This document shows positions 7,259 to 14,773 of a stretch of 33,542 nt of DNA, piece by piece (position 1 is the first letter of the stretch; each line of letters starts with the position of its first letter). The notes beneath the pieces are model-generated. The model ran no database searches, had not been told where the DNA came from, and saw only the letters and a list, made by a program, of their open reading frames with translations. The DNA is taken from positions 1 to 33,542 of the forward strand of contig CAJUHL010000017.1 of assembly GCA_910586425.1 (NCBI GenBank), in the 5' to 3' direction. The position numbers and the translations under genes are program-made. The stretch is from an uncultured Bacilli bacterium (GTDB lineage: Bacteria > Bacillota_I > Bacilli_A > RF39 > UBA660).

Positions 7259-7985
7259 AGTGATTTTAGTAGAGGGTATTGCAGAAAAATTGTTGATGCC
7301 TTTATTTATGACCACTTGTGGATGTTCATATGAGGACGAACATATTTCAATAGTAGAAATTGGTGGAAAGCATTTTGAACATTTTGTTGAATTATTTAAC
7401 GGAAATGCTGTGAACAAGAAAGTACTTTGTATTACTGATAAAGATTTCAAATGGATAGATGAGGATGGGAAATTAAAATCTTTAGAATCATATCAAAACG
7501 AGGAAGTATTACATATTAAAAAATTACGCGATCGTTTTGCTATCGAGAATTTTCATATATGCACACAATCTCTTGGTGGTAAAACTTTTGAAGATGAACT
7601 TTTGATTGCCAATATGGATAATTTGGATAATGCAAAAATTATCTTCAAAAAAGCATTATGTGATGAACTAAAAGAATTCTTTGAAAAATACGGCTTTAAT
7701 ATTAACGCTTGGAAGGCAAATGAAAAAGATATTGATGGCCGATCATGTAAAGTAATAGATAAATACTTGAAAGCTTATAACGAAAGAGTTGATGCTGACC
7801 CCGAAAACGCAAAATTTTATGAAAAGGTAATATTTGCTGAATTGTTTTTGCATTATGCTAAAACTAAAAAAGGAGAAGTTGCATTAAGCCTTTTAACCGA
7901 TAAGGACTTATATAATAAAGATGAAACAAGTAAGATAGCTGTACCAGATTATATAAAGGAGGGGTTGAAATGGTTAATGTTATAA
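7251..7985 (+). pseudogene. TOPRIM half of an OLD/GajA-like nuclease, N-terminal ATPase lost
   Basis: The reading frame is open only from 7251 (EDK then VILVEG). A GTG at 7260 could still start translation and would give 241 residues. VEGIAE holds the TOPRIM acidic residue and CITDKDF is the DxD motif (residues 60-62 from GTG), so the nuclease core looks intact. OLD-family proteins such as GajA carry ~330 residues of ABC-type ATPase before this point, ending in a DKVILVEG-like transition; here an IS3 fragment replaces them. The gene overlaps the UvrD-type helicase by 16 bp, the GajA-GajB arrangement of Gabija. I infer a Gabija-like locus broken by IS insertion and deletion. Residual nuclease activity without the ATPase is possible but unproven. 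Confidence 0.75.
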
Positions 7986-9913
7986 CATCGGGTAATATTT
8001 TGGATGAGCACCAACTGAAAAGACACTCGAAAATTTATGCAGGTCCTGGTGCAGGAAAAACATATTTTTTAGTTGAAAATGTAAAAAACATTATAACACG
8101 CAATGAAGCTATTGCAAAAAGCAAAGCAAGAAAGGTTCTTTGTATCACATATACTAATGCGGCGGTAGATGAAATACGAAGAAGACTCGAAAGGTACGCA
8201 GATTATGTTGAAGCATATACGATACACGGCTTCATAATTGAACATATAATTAAACTTTTTCAAGATGACTTGATAAACATAATGAAATCAGATTTTAATA
8301 TTTCTGTTTCAAAAAAAGGTTTGATTTCTTCCCAAATTGAGGGGCTGGGCATATTGCATGGAATCGATAAAAAAGAAATTTATAGCTTTATAAGATGCAC
8401 AAATCCAAGTCGATTTGAATCGGATGAATTCAACTATAGTAAAAAGATTATGGGAGAGGTTGAAGTCGATAACGATTTATTTATAAAATCAAAAAAAGAG
8501 GGAGAAGAAATTGTTCATAAAATAAAAGCGTCAAGCAGAATCAAAGGAGATCATATTGTACCGCTAAAACAGTATGTATGGTCTGTGGTAAGAAAACTAA
8601 CTCATAATGAAATTTTGTATTTTGGATATAGGATTTTAGAAAACAATCCTACAGCTTTATATGCTTTACGTGTTAAATTCCCATTTGTATTTGTAGATGA
8701 GTTTCAAGACACAAATCCTTTACAGACATTGCTTGTAAAGCTAATAGGGCAAAAATCAACCAAAATTATTGTTGTCGGCGATATAGCTCAATCTATTTAT
8801 AGTTTCCAAGGTGCAAAACCTTCCGATTTTAATGATTTTTGCATTGATATGGAAAATGATATTTCATATTCGATAAACGGAAATAGACGTTCTACAGAAA
8901 ACGTGGTTAATTTTTGCAATTTTTTAAAACAATCAGATAGAACCATCACGCAAAATAGTATCAAATTATATGACAATAAAGAAACAAAAAAAGAAATAGA
9001 AGCTAAAAAAATACATTTCATAATTGGAAGATCTTTAGAAAGCAAAAGAATTATTGGTAATGTTATTAAAGATGGTGGTGTTGTTTTAACAAGAGTTTGG
9101 GCAGCAGCATTTGATTATATTCAAAATATAGATGAAGGACAAGCAGAGCTATTAGAATCTATATATAATAGTTACTTTAATACGCCTATACAGCTTAGGG
9201 ATGAAATTGCAGAACACAACAATGTTAAATGGGTACGAGCTTTTCGATTCATTTTCAATTTATGGAAAAGTTTTGAAAAAGGGTCACTTATAGATATGAT
9301 TTCTGCATTGCGTATATACTTGGATATTGATGCAAAAAAAATAACTCCTAAATTTATATTTCGTTTTAATCATATATTAAAAACGATTTTTAAAGATATT
9401 TCTGATTCTTCCATTACTTGCCAAGTCATACAGAAATTTAACAATCAAATATCAAGTGATAAGTATGCTGACTTAAGAAAATTGTTTAAGGATGGCCTTA
9501 ACGTAATATCTGTTTTTGACGAACAAGACAGAGAGGATTTAAAAAATAATGTATCTTCTTTAAGGTGGGATACATCATATAAATTGTTTACTGAAGTATT
9601 TTCAGAAAACAGCATATATATGACTGCACACCATGCGAAAGGCTTGGAATGGAATAAAGTGATTGTAAGTCTAACACCTACACGTCAAGACGGAATTAAT
9701 ATTTCAGATGTCTTTTCTCAACCCCAATTAACTGCTGAAAGCAGTTCAAATGAATTTGTCAGAATGTATTATGTTGCATGTAGCAGAGCTAAAGAAGATT
9801 TGTATATACACATTCCATCTGGATGCACTAAAGATATTATAGTAAATAATTTGAGTTCATATATACAAAAAACTGGATGTAATTTAGAATATGAATTTTT
9901 ACCAATAGAATAA
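7970..9913 (+). CDS. UvrD/Rep-type SF1 helicase (GajB-like)
   Basis: A 647-residue protein with a complete SF1A motif set: motif I GPGAGKT (25-31), Ia ITYTNAAVDEIRRRL, motif II DEFQD (243-247), III VVGDIAQSIYSFQGA, IV NRRSTENV, V TAHHAKGLEW and VI YVACSRAKEDLYIH. The start has AAGGAGGGG upstream and overlaps the end of the TOPRIM gene. In Gabija, GajB hydrolyses (d)NTPs and assembles with GajA to cut phage DNA. Here its partner has lost the ATPase half, so the system is probably inactive or altered. The helicase frame itself shows no lesion. It is somewhat longer than typical GajB (~500), so another OLD-linked UvrD subfamily is possible. Confidence 0.85.
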   Translation: MVNVITSGNILDEHQLKRHSKIYAGPGAGKTYFLVENVKNIITRNEAIAKSKARKVLCITYTNAAVDEIRRRLERYADYVEAYTIHGFIIEHIIKLFQDDLINIMKSDFNISVSKKGLISSQIEGLGILHGIDKKEIYSFIRCTNPSRFESDEFNYSKKIMGEVEVDNDLFIKSKKEGEEIVHKIKASSRIKGDHIVPLKQYVWSVVRKLTHNEILYFGYRILENNPTALYALRVKFPFVFVDEFQDTNPLQTLLVKLIGQKSTKIIVVGDIAQSIYSFQGAKPSDFNDFCIDMENDISYSINGNRRSTENVVNFCNFLKQSDRTITQNSIKLYDNKETKKEIEAKKIHFIIGRSLESKRIIGNVIKDGGVVLTRVWAAAFDYIQNIDEGQAELLESIYNSYFNTPIQLRDEIAEHNNVKWVRAFRFIFNLWKSFEKGSLIDMISALRIYLDIDAKKITPKFIFRFNHILKTIFKDISDSSITCQVIQKFNNQISSDKYADLRKLFKDGLNVISVFDEQDREDLKNNVSSLRWDTSYKLFTEVFSENSIYMTAHHAKGLEWNKVIVSLTPTRQDGINISDVFSQPQLTAESSSNEFVRMYYVACSRAKEDLYIHIPSGCTKDIIVNNLSSYIQKTGCNLEYEFLPIE

Positions 9914-9929
9914 TTTTGAGTATATAGAA

Positions 9930-10131
9930 TAGTTTTATTTTTCTTCAATTTCATATTTGAAAAAGGTATCTTTTATTAGGGTGTATGGGGTTCGAACTTC
10001 TCATTTTCATATGATTTTTATTAAAATTGGTATTATTTCAGTAAGCATAACCTATTTTGGAGGTATTACTTCAGTAGGCTTAAGGCATCTTAAGAGAACA
10101 CAGATAATACGTTTTGATTATCTGTTTTTTT
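9930..10131 (+). repeat. Island-boundary repeat, copy 2 (long form)
   Basis: Its last 46 bp (10086-10131) match the tRNA-Ser downstream sequence with one mismatch, including the terminator hairpin. The preceding ~150 bp (TTTTATTAGGGTGTATGGGGTTCGAAC ..., given here only by ends) match copy 3. It contains GGGGTTCGAAC, which looks like a tRNA T-arm remnant, and two direct repeats, GGTATTATTTCAGTAAGC and GGTATTACTTCAGTAGGC. Confidence 0.75.
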
Positions 10132-10149
10132 AGGTTTTCTAAATTCTAG

Positions 10150-10258
10150 TGTATGTAAAGGGAAACCGAGCTCTAAAAAAGAGTGTATGTGAGCTATAAA
10201 AAAAGATGTATGTTAGATACAAAGAATAATGTATGTAACAAAAAATAAGTGTATATGT
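10150..10258 (+). repeat. Spaced TGTATGT repeats
   Basis: TGTATGT occurs at 10150, 10184, 10207 and 10230, with a variant TGTATATGT at 10250, spaced 20-34 bp. Multiple short direct repeats next to a hairpin and an ORF remnant resemble the protein-binding end of a transposon (IS21/Mu-like ends carry several such sites), but I cannot name an element. Confidence 0.5.
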
Positions 10259-10267
10259 ACTTATTAT

Positions 10268-10294
10268 AAAGGGCAGCCGTTTAAGCTGCCCTTT
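10268..10294. terminator. Strong hairpin, possible bidirectional terminator
   Basis: A perfect 10-bp stem AAAGGGCAGC (10268-10277)/GCTGCCCTTT (10285-10294) with loop CGTTTAA. T-tracts on either side are short, so termination strength is uncertain. It lies ~30 bp behind the stop of the minus-strand remnant at 10324. Confidence 0.55.
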
Positions 10295-10323
10295 AATATC
10301 GCGAAATCAAAAGAATCAATTAA

Positions 10324-10563
10324 TTATTTTTTATAAGAGCCGCGAGGCTTAAAAGTACGATTGTTATTATTCGGTTTTTTAACACCTAAAATAGGTTCAT
10401 TTTTATTCACTATACCAGCATATTCTATAAACCGCTCGCAATTAATTTCAAGAAGTGATAAGCCTGATCTTATTGATTTACAAATTATGTATGGTGATGA
10501 AACTTTTACTGACAATAGAAGCAAATATAGCTTTTCTAAATTTCTTATTACTGAATTAAAGTA
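10324..10563 (-). pseudogene. Unrecognised ORF remnant, minus strand
   Basis: The minus-strand frame is open for 80 codons without a good start or ribosome site; the only candidate starts are TTG codons. It ends KPNNNNRTFKPRGSYKK, a basic tail like that of a nucleic-acid-binding protein's C-terminus. A hairpin follows its stop. I do not recognise a family. It may be the last part of a transposase belonging to the TGTATGT-repeat end. A plus-strand ORF over the same bases is less protein-like. Confidence 0.25.
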
Positions 10564-10741
10564 TTAACTAAAGTAGTTAAGAATGGTTTAATATCTGCTC
10601 ATATTTTCACAAAAATTTATATAATGATAGAAAAGGTGTAAAGAATTATATTAAATGTCTATTAATTAGAGAAAGTCATCACATCTTTACAAAATTTTTA
10701 AATTAATTGGCAAGAAGTTAATAAGAATAAGAGGAAGAAAA

Positions 10742-11035
10742 ATGGTAGATTGGTTTGAAATGTATTTACATAAAAAAGGGTATTCAATAAATACAGTGAA
10801 TAGTTATATATATTGGGTAAAGCGTGTTATGAAAAAAGAAAACATTTTAAAATGGGAAGATCTTGCCGATAAAATTGGCGCACTTTGTGTATTATACGAT
10901 TTTGGTGGTCAAGAAGAGGAATTTGGAAATCAGGGTAAGAGATCAGTGATTAATGCATTAAAGCAGTTTAGAGAGTTTAACAAACAATTTCTTAATCAAT
11001 TAAAATCATATGTTACTAGACTAAAACAAAAATAA
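10742..11035 (+). CDS. Small protein resembling an integrase core-binding (SAM-like) domain
   Basis: A 97-residue protein starting WFEMYLHKKGYSINTVNSY, the pattern of the N-terminal core-binding domain of tyrosine recombinases (a helix, then S-x-x-T-x-x-x-Y). There is no catalytic domain: no R, H-x-x-R or Tyr box follows. The rest is helical and charged. GAGGAAG precedes the ATG. It may be an integrase fragment or a stand-alone DNA-binding protein of unknown role. It stands alone between an ORF remnant and the ADP-ribosylglycohydrolase gene. Confidence 0.5.
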   Translation: MVDWFEMYLHKKGYSINTVNSYIYWVKRVMKKENILKWEDLADKIGALCVLYDFGGQEEEFGNQGKRSVINALKQFREFNKQFLNQLKSYVTRLKQK

Positions 11036-11167
11036 ATATAAGCATATTCAGCGATATTTCAAAGTTTATTTTTGGATGGTTTTAAAAATGTCAATAATTT
11101 AAGTATAACAATCAGTATTAAAAAAATAAATTTACAAGTTAAAAAGATAATGGGAGTGTCATAAATT

Positions 11168-11962
11168 ATGCTAGGAGCAATTATAGGAGATATCGTAGGA
11201 TCTCGATTTGAATGGAATAATTATAGGTCAAAGGATTTTATCTTTTTTCACGAAAATAGTCATTATACAGATGATACTATTATGACAATTGCTGTTGCAA
11301 AGGCGATTTTAAATAGTAAGCTTGATAGAAGTGACTTAGGTGAAAAAGCAATTTACTATATGAGATATTTTGGACAAAAGTATCAAAATCATGATTATGG
11401 TGGTATGTTTAGTGATTGGTTAACGACAGCTAATCCAAAGCCTTATAATAGCTTTGGTAATGGTGCTGCAATGAGAGTATCAGCATGTGGTTTTGCTGCG
11501 AAATCTTTAGAAGATGCAAAACTTCTATCTAAATTAGTTACAGAGGTAACCCATAATCATCCTGAAGGATTAAAAGGGGCAGAGGCTACTACAGTAGCCA
11601 TCTATCTTGCTAGAACAGGACATACAATCTCTCAAATTAGAGAATATATCCATCAAAACTATTATAGATTAGATTTTACTTTGGATGAGATAAGAGATAC
11701 CTATCAGTTTAATGAGACTTGTCAGGATAGTGTACCTCAAGCAATAGAAGCATTTTTAGAATCTGAAAGCTTTGAGGATGCCATTCGGAATGCTATTTCT
11801 ATAGGTGGAGATAGTGATACCATCGCTGCTATTACAGGAGGTATTGCTGAAGCCTACTATGGAATTCCTAAAAATATTAGGGAAATAGCCATAAAATATT
11901 ATTTAAATGATGCTATAAAAGATATCATAGATAAATTTGAAAAAAGACACAAGATCTACTGA
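11168..11962 (+). CDS. ADP-ribosylglycohydrolase family protein (DraG-like)
   Basis: A 264-residue protein with the Mg-binding motifs of the family: GAIIGDIVGSRFEW at the N-terminus, YTDDTIMT (~residues 37-44), a mid HNHPEG and the C-terminal GGDSDTIAAITGGIAEAYYG with the metal-binding DxD. It would remove ADP-ribose from proteins, nucleic acids or small molecules in the cytoplasm. Relatives act in nitrogenase control, toxin reversal and phage conflict; no cognate transferase is visible here. GGGAGTG lies before the ATG. It is apparently intact and monocistronic. Confidence 0.9.
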   Translation: MLGAIIGDIVGSRFEWNNYRSKDFIFFHENSHYTDDTIMTIAVAKAILNSKLDRSDLGEKAIYYMRYFGQKYQNHDYGGMFSDWLTTANPKPYNSFGNGAAMRVSACGFAAKSLEDAKLLSKLVTEVTHNHPEGLKGAEATTVAIYLARTGHTISQIREYIHQNYYRLDFTLDEIRDTYQFNETCQDSVPQAIEAFLESESFEDAIRNAISIGGDSDTIAAITGGIAEAYYGIPKNIREIAIKYYLNDAIKDIIDKFEKRHKIY

Positions 11963-11990
11963 CTAAATAAACTAGGTCATAATAATTAAT

Positions 11991-12008
11991 TAATTAATTA
12001 ATTAATTT
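11991..12008. repeat. TTAA/ATTA microsatellite
   Basis: About four to five tandem copies of the tetramer AATT/TAAT directly after the glycohydrolase gene. It sits at the join to a headless gene fragment and may mark a slippage or deletion junction. Confidence 0.6.
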
Positions 12009-12269
12009 AATTTATATAATCTTGATATTTCTAAGAATGAGAAACATGCTTCTTTTGTTAATGGATTACAACGTTTAAATGATCTTAGTCAATTGTATAA
12101 AATTTTTGAAGATTTGGGTATTGAAGAAAATGACTATTCTAAATTAGAAAAATATATTTCAATCAAAGAAAAAATTTCCACCTCAGAATTTATTAAAGAA
12201 TTGATTTTTAATAAGGGTATAATAAATTTAGATTTAAGTTCTTTTACTAAACGCAATATTAATAAATAG
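12006..12269 (+). pseudogene. C-terminal fragment of an unrecognised protein
   Basis: The frame is open from 12006 without a start and encodes ~87 residues to TAG at 12267, including NGLQRLNDLSQLYKIFEDLG and a lysine-rich, helical, AT-biased but protein-like composition. No family is recognised. The 5' part was evidently lost at the ATTA repeat. Confidence 0.4.
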
Positions 12270-12350
12270 CAATTATTTACTTTTAAATGTGTAAATATGA
12301 GTATAACTTGAAACGGAACATGATACTGCAATGCGTTATTATTAGATAGA

Positions 12351-12533
12351 ATAAACATTACTTTAGGATTTTCTACCTTAAATAAAGCAGTTGGAAGTTC
12401 GCTTTATTAAAGGAAAGTTAATTCATATTTTTATGTTTCAAGATTTAATTATGATAGATTATATAAAAGAATCAATGAGAAATATGTAGGAAATTTAGAA
12501 ATTAAAATGAAAGTAGAGCATAAAAATGAATAA
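12351..12533 (+). pseudogene. Fragment of an unrecognised protein ending at the next gene's start
   Basis: One frame reads INITLGFSTLNKAVGSSLY, TAA at 12408, then KVNSYFYVSRFNYDRLYKR and NLEIKMKVEHKNE to TAA at 12531. The stop overlaps the ATG of the following 102-aa ORF, as coupled genes do, so this is probably the decayed tail of an upstream operon partner. There is no start and no recognised family. Confidence 0.35.
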
Positions 12534-12834
12534 TGATATTATTGAAAGTGTAATAAAAATGTTAGAAAACAAATTAAATCTAATAGAAATTGAAAAAGAT
12601 ACTTTAGATGGTTATTATGAATTATCAAAAAATCCTGTAGATAGAGACAGTGTCATCAAGCAAATACGTATCAATAAAAAATATAATATTTTAAAAGAAG
12701 AAGTAGCTTTAGCTGAATTTCAAACAGGTGGAAAAGCCATCTCTATTCCATTTGAAGAATTATCAACTGATGAATTAAGAGGTAATTTGTATAATCAATT
12801 ATTTATACTTTGTTCTAAGATAAAAAAATGTTGA
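12526..12834 (+). CDS. Hypothetical protein, 102 aa, helical
   Basis: Starts at ATG overlapping the stop of the upstream fragment. The first ~60 residues are likely coiled-coil helix (charged heptads around KMLENKLNLIEIEKDTL), followed by FQTGGKAISIPFEELSTDEL. No family or catalytic motif is recognised. Its operon partner upstream is decayed, so it may be an orphan. Confidence 0.5.
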   Translation: MNNDIIESVIKMLENKLNLIEIEKDTLDGYYELSKNPVDRDSVIKQIRINKKYNILKEEVALAEFQTGGKAISIPFEELSTDELRGNLYNQLFILCSKIKKC

Positions 12835-12886
12835 TTTTTTCATAGAGAATTTATTCCTATAGTTTTAAAAAAACTCATTATTATGG

Positions 12887-12892
12887 TATAAT
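12887..12892 (+). promoter_or_regulatory. Probable -10 box upstream of the RhuM gene
   Basis: TATAAT at 12887-12892 with a poor -35 (TTTAAA at 12864-12869, 17-bp spacer). It precedes the AlbA-like scrap and the RhuM gene. Confidence 0.4.
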
Positions 12893-12911
12893 TATTGAAA
12901 CAGATGATTGC

Positions 12912-12955
12912 ATGAAATTTATTGAAACTGAATCTGTAGAGTTAAAGAAACGGCT
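12912..12955 (+). pseudogene. N-terminal scrap resembling an AlbA_2 (Schlafen-type) protein
   Basis: ATG followed by KFIETESVELKKRL, the start pattern of AlbA_2-domain proteins (ETESVELKKS...), then unrelated sequence. Only ~14 codons remain, so the assignment is tentative. AlbA_2 and RhuM genes often neighbour restriction systems. Confidence 0.3.
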
Positions 12956-12985
12956 CTTTATTATATTAGTAATGTGGAGGTTAAA

Positions 12986-14038
12986 ATGTCAAAGAAAAAT
13001 AATGAAATAACAATTAGAAGTTCTGCTGCAGAATATCTTACATATGTTGCTTCAATAGGAGATGAAACTCAAAATATTGAAGTGAGATATGAAGATGAAA
13101 ATATTTGGTTAACACAAAAAATGTTGGGTATGCTATTTGATGTTGAGCCTCACACCATCAACTATCACATCAAAAACATTTTTTCTGATAGTGAATTGGC
13201 AGAAGATTCAGTTACTCGAAAATTTCGAATAACTGCTGATGATGGAAAAACGTATGATACAAAGCACTATAATCTTCAAATGATTATTGCTGTTGGATTT
13301 AAGGTGAATTCGGAAAGAGCAGTTCAATTTCGTAAATGGGTAAATCAAATTGCATCTGAGTATACCATTAAAGGTTGGGTAATGGATGATGAAAGACTTA
13401 TTAGGGGAACGTATCTTACTGATAAATATTTTGAAGAACAATTAGAGCGTGTTCGTGAAATACGTATATCTGAAAGAAAGTTTTATCAGAAGATTACTGA
13501 TTTGTATGCAACAGCAATTGATTATGATAAAAATTCTTTAGGCACTAAACGGTTTTATGCGACTGTTCAAAATAAAATGCATTATGCCATTCATGGATTA
13601 ACTGCAGCAGAACTTATAGTTGCAAGAGCAGATGCATCTAAAGAGCATATGGGGCTTACTACATGGAAGGATGCACCTGATGGTAAAATTCAAAAATCAG
13701 ACGTTGTAATTGCTAAGAATTATTTAAGCGAATTTGAACTTGGGCAATTAAATAGAATGGTTACTGCATATTTAGATTTTGCTGAAAGTATGGCTCAAAG
13801 AAAAATTCCTTTGACAATGGCAGATTGGGAGAAGCGTTTAAATTCTTTTATTGAAATGTTTGAATATGGTCTTTTAAAAGATGCAGGTAAAGTATCGAAT
13901 GAGATTGCTAAACTTCATGCTGAAACAGAATTTGAAAAATACAGAGTAATTCAAGATAAATTATTTTTGTCTGATTTCGATAAGTATTTATTAGAATTAG
14001 AACAACATGTGAAAAAAGATAAAGATAACAAGAAGTAG
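12986..14038 (+). CDS. RhuM family virulence/restriction-associated protein
   Basis: Start chosen at ATG 12986 because GGAGG lies 5 bp upstream; a GTG at 12974 would place that site inside the gene. The 350-residue protein has the RhuM pattern: IEVRYEDENIWLTQKMLGMLF with an HTH-like PHTINYHIKNI, then RKFRI, YDTKHYNLQMIIAVGFKVNS and QFRKWV, and a C-terminal helical half ending EKYRVIQDKLFLSDFDKYL. The family is found in pathogenicity islands and inside type I restriction loci; its biochemical role is unknown. Here no hsd genes accompany it, so it is probably a leftover of a larger defence cassette. Confidence 0.88.
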   Translation: MSKKNNEITIRSSAAEYLTYVASIGDETQNIEVRYEDENIWLTQKMLGMLFDVEPHTINYHIKNIFSDSELAEDSVTRKFRITADDGKTYDTKHYNLQMIIAVGFKVNSERAVQFRKWVNQIASEYTIKGWVMDDERLIRGTYLTDKYFEEQLERVREIRISERKFYQKITDLYATAIDYDKNSLGTKRFYATVQNKMHYAIHGLTAAELIVARADASKEHMGLTTWKDAPDGKIQKSDVVIAKNYLSEFELGQLNRMVTAYLDFAESMAQRKIPLTMADWEKRLNSFIEMFEYGLLKDAGKVSNEIAKLHAETEFEKYRVIQDKLFLSDFDKYLLELEQHVKKDKDNKK

Positions 14039-14312
14039 TAACTTAAGTAAGAAAGGCATTGATTTTAAAATGATAATAATTTATAATAAGAATCGGATAG
14101 CACCTTGGATACTTTTGAAGCCCAGGGTCTGAACAAGGGTTGCGGCTCTTGTTTTTATTTTATTACAATTTAAGATTGAACAAATTTTAAAACAATCTAA
14201 ATTTACTATTTCCACAGCATAAAAATATGTAGTTACGCAAAAGCATACTGTCAAATATTAAATTTTGTTTAAACACCATTAAATAAGTAGAGTTTATTCT
14301 TCATAACGTCAC
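14039..14312. other. Non-coding stretch after the RhuM gene
   Basis: No ORF with protein-like composition is visible. The only clear structure is the terminator at 14133; the remainder is AT-rich spacer up to boundary repeat copy 3. Confidence 0.5.
14133..14161 (+). terminator. Rho-independent terminator after the RhuM gene
   Basis: ACAAGGG (14133-14139) pairs with CTCTTGT (14146-14152) with one G-T pair, loop TTGCGG, followed by TTTTTATTTT. Confidence 0.7.
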
Positions 14313-14484
14313 TTTTATTTGTAAAAATATTACCTTTTATTAGGGCGTATGGGGTTCAAACTATCCACTTTCATTAAAATTGGTATTATTTCATTAAGAC
14401 TTACCTATTATAGAGGTATTACTTTATCAAGCTTAAGACATCTTATGAGAACACAAACGATACATTGCGATTACTTGTTTTTTA
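14290..14484 (+). repeat. Island-boundary repeat, copy 3 (long form, most diverged)
   Basis: Parallels copy 2 over ~190 bp: TTTTATTAGGGCGTATGGGG, TTAAAATTGGTATTATTTCA, GAGGTATTACTT and a final CATCTTATGAGAACACA...TTGTTTTTT block (14439-14484). The terminator hairpin of copies 1 and 2 is degraded here. The repeat separates the RhuM module from the RNase III/viperin module. Confidence 0.7.
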
Positions 14485-14539
14485 TACCTAATTTCACTTG
14501 AATTTAAAATGAAAAACTAAAATAATTTTAATTTTTTTG

Positions 14540-14568
14540 TTGTATGAATAAAAATTTTGTGATAAAAT
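14540..14568 (+). promoter_or_regulatory. Probable promoter of the RNase III/viperin-like operon
   Basis: TTGTAT (14540-14545), 17-bp spacer, TAAAAT (14563-14568). It would leave a ~200-nt leader before the ATG at 14774. That leader has no recognised riboswitch or strong hairpin. Confidence 0.4.
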
Positions 14569-14773
14569 TAAAATGCCAAGTAAATTAAGAATATCAAATA
14601 GTTTTATGTTTTTATAAAAATAGAATGAAAATACACATAGTGATGTGGATTTTAAACATAAAGATATTTAATTTGCATAATAACATCATAATATGATCTT
14701 AGATAAGCTACTTATATTTATTTGGTGATAGGCTTTATTCTATATTCTAAATTATTTTATAAGGAGGCTTTCT

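Noticed and set aside
7251..9913. Annotation as a complete Gabija system
   Set aside because: The ATPase half of the GajA-like partner is absent and replaced by an IS3 fragment, so only a remnant is supported.
10150..10258. Repeats considered as a CRISPR array
   Set aside because: Units are 7 bp with uneven 20-34 bp spacing and there are no cas genes; not CRISPR.
10361..10567. Plus-strand 68-codon ORF (MLLFGFLTPK...)
   Set aside because: It has no ribosome site and hydrophobic, non-gene-like composition; the minus-strand frame has a more plausible basic protein tail, though also weak.
14569..14773. Riboswitch or structured leader before the RNase III-like gene
   Set aside because: The leader is long, but I see no strong hairpin series or known aptamer core; only AT-rich sequence and the ribosome site.
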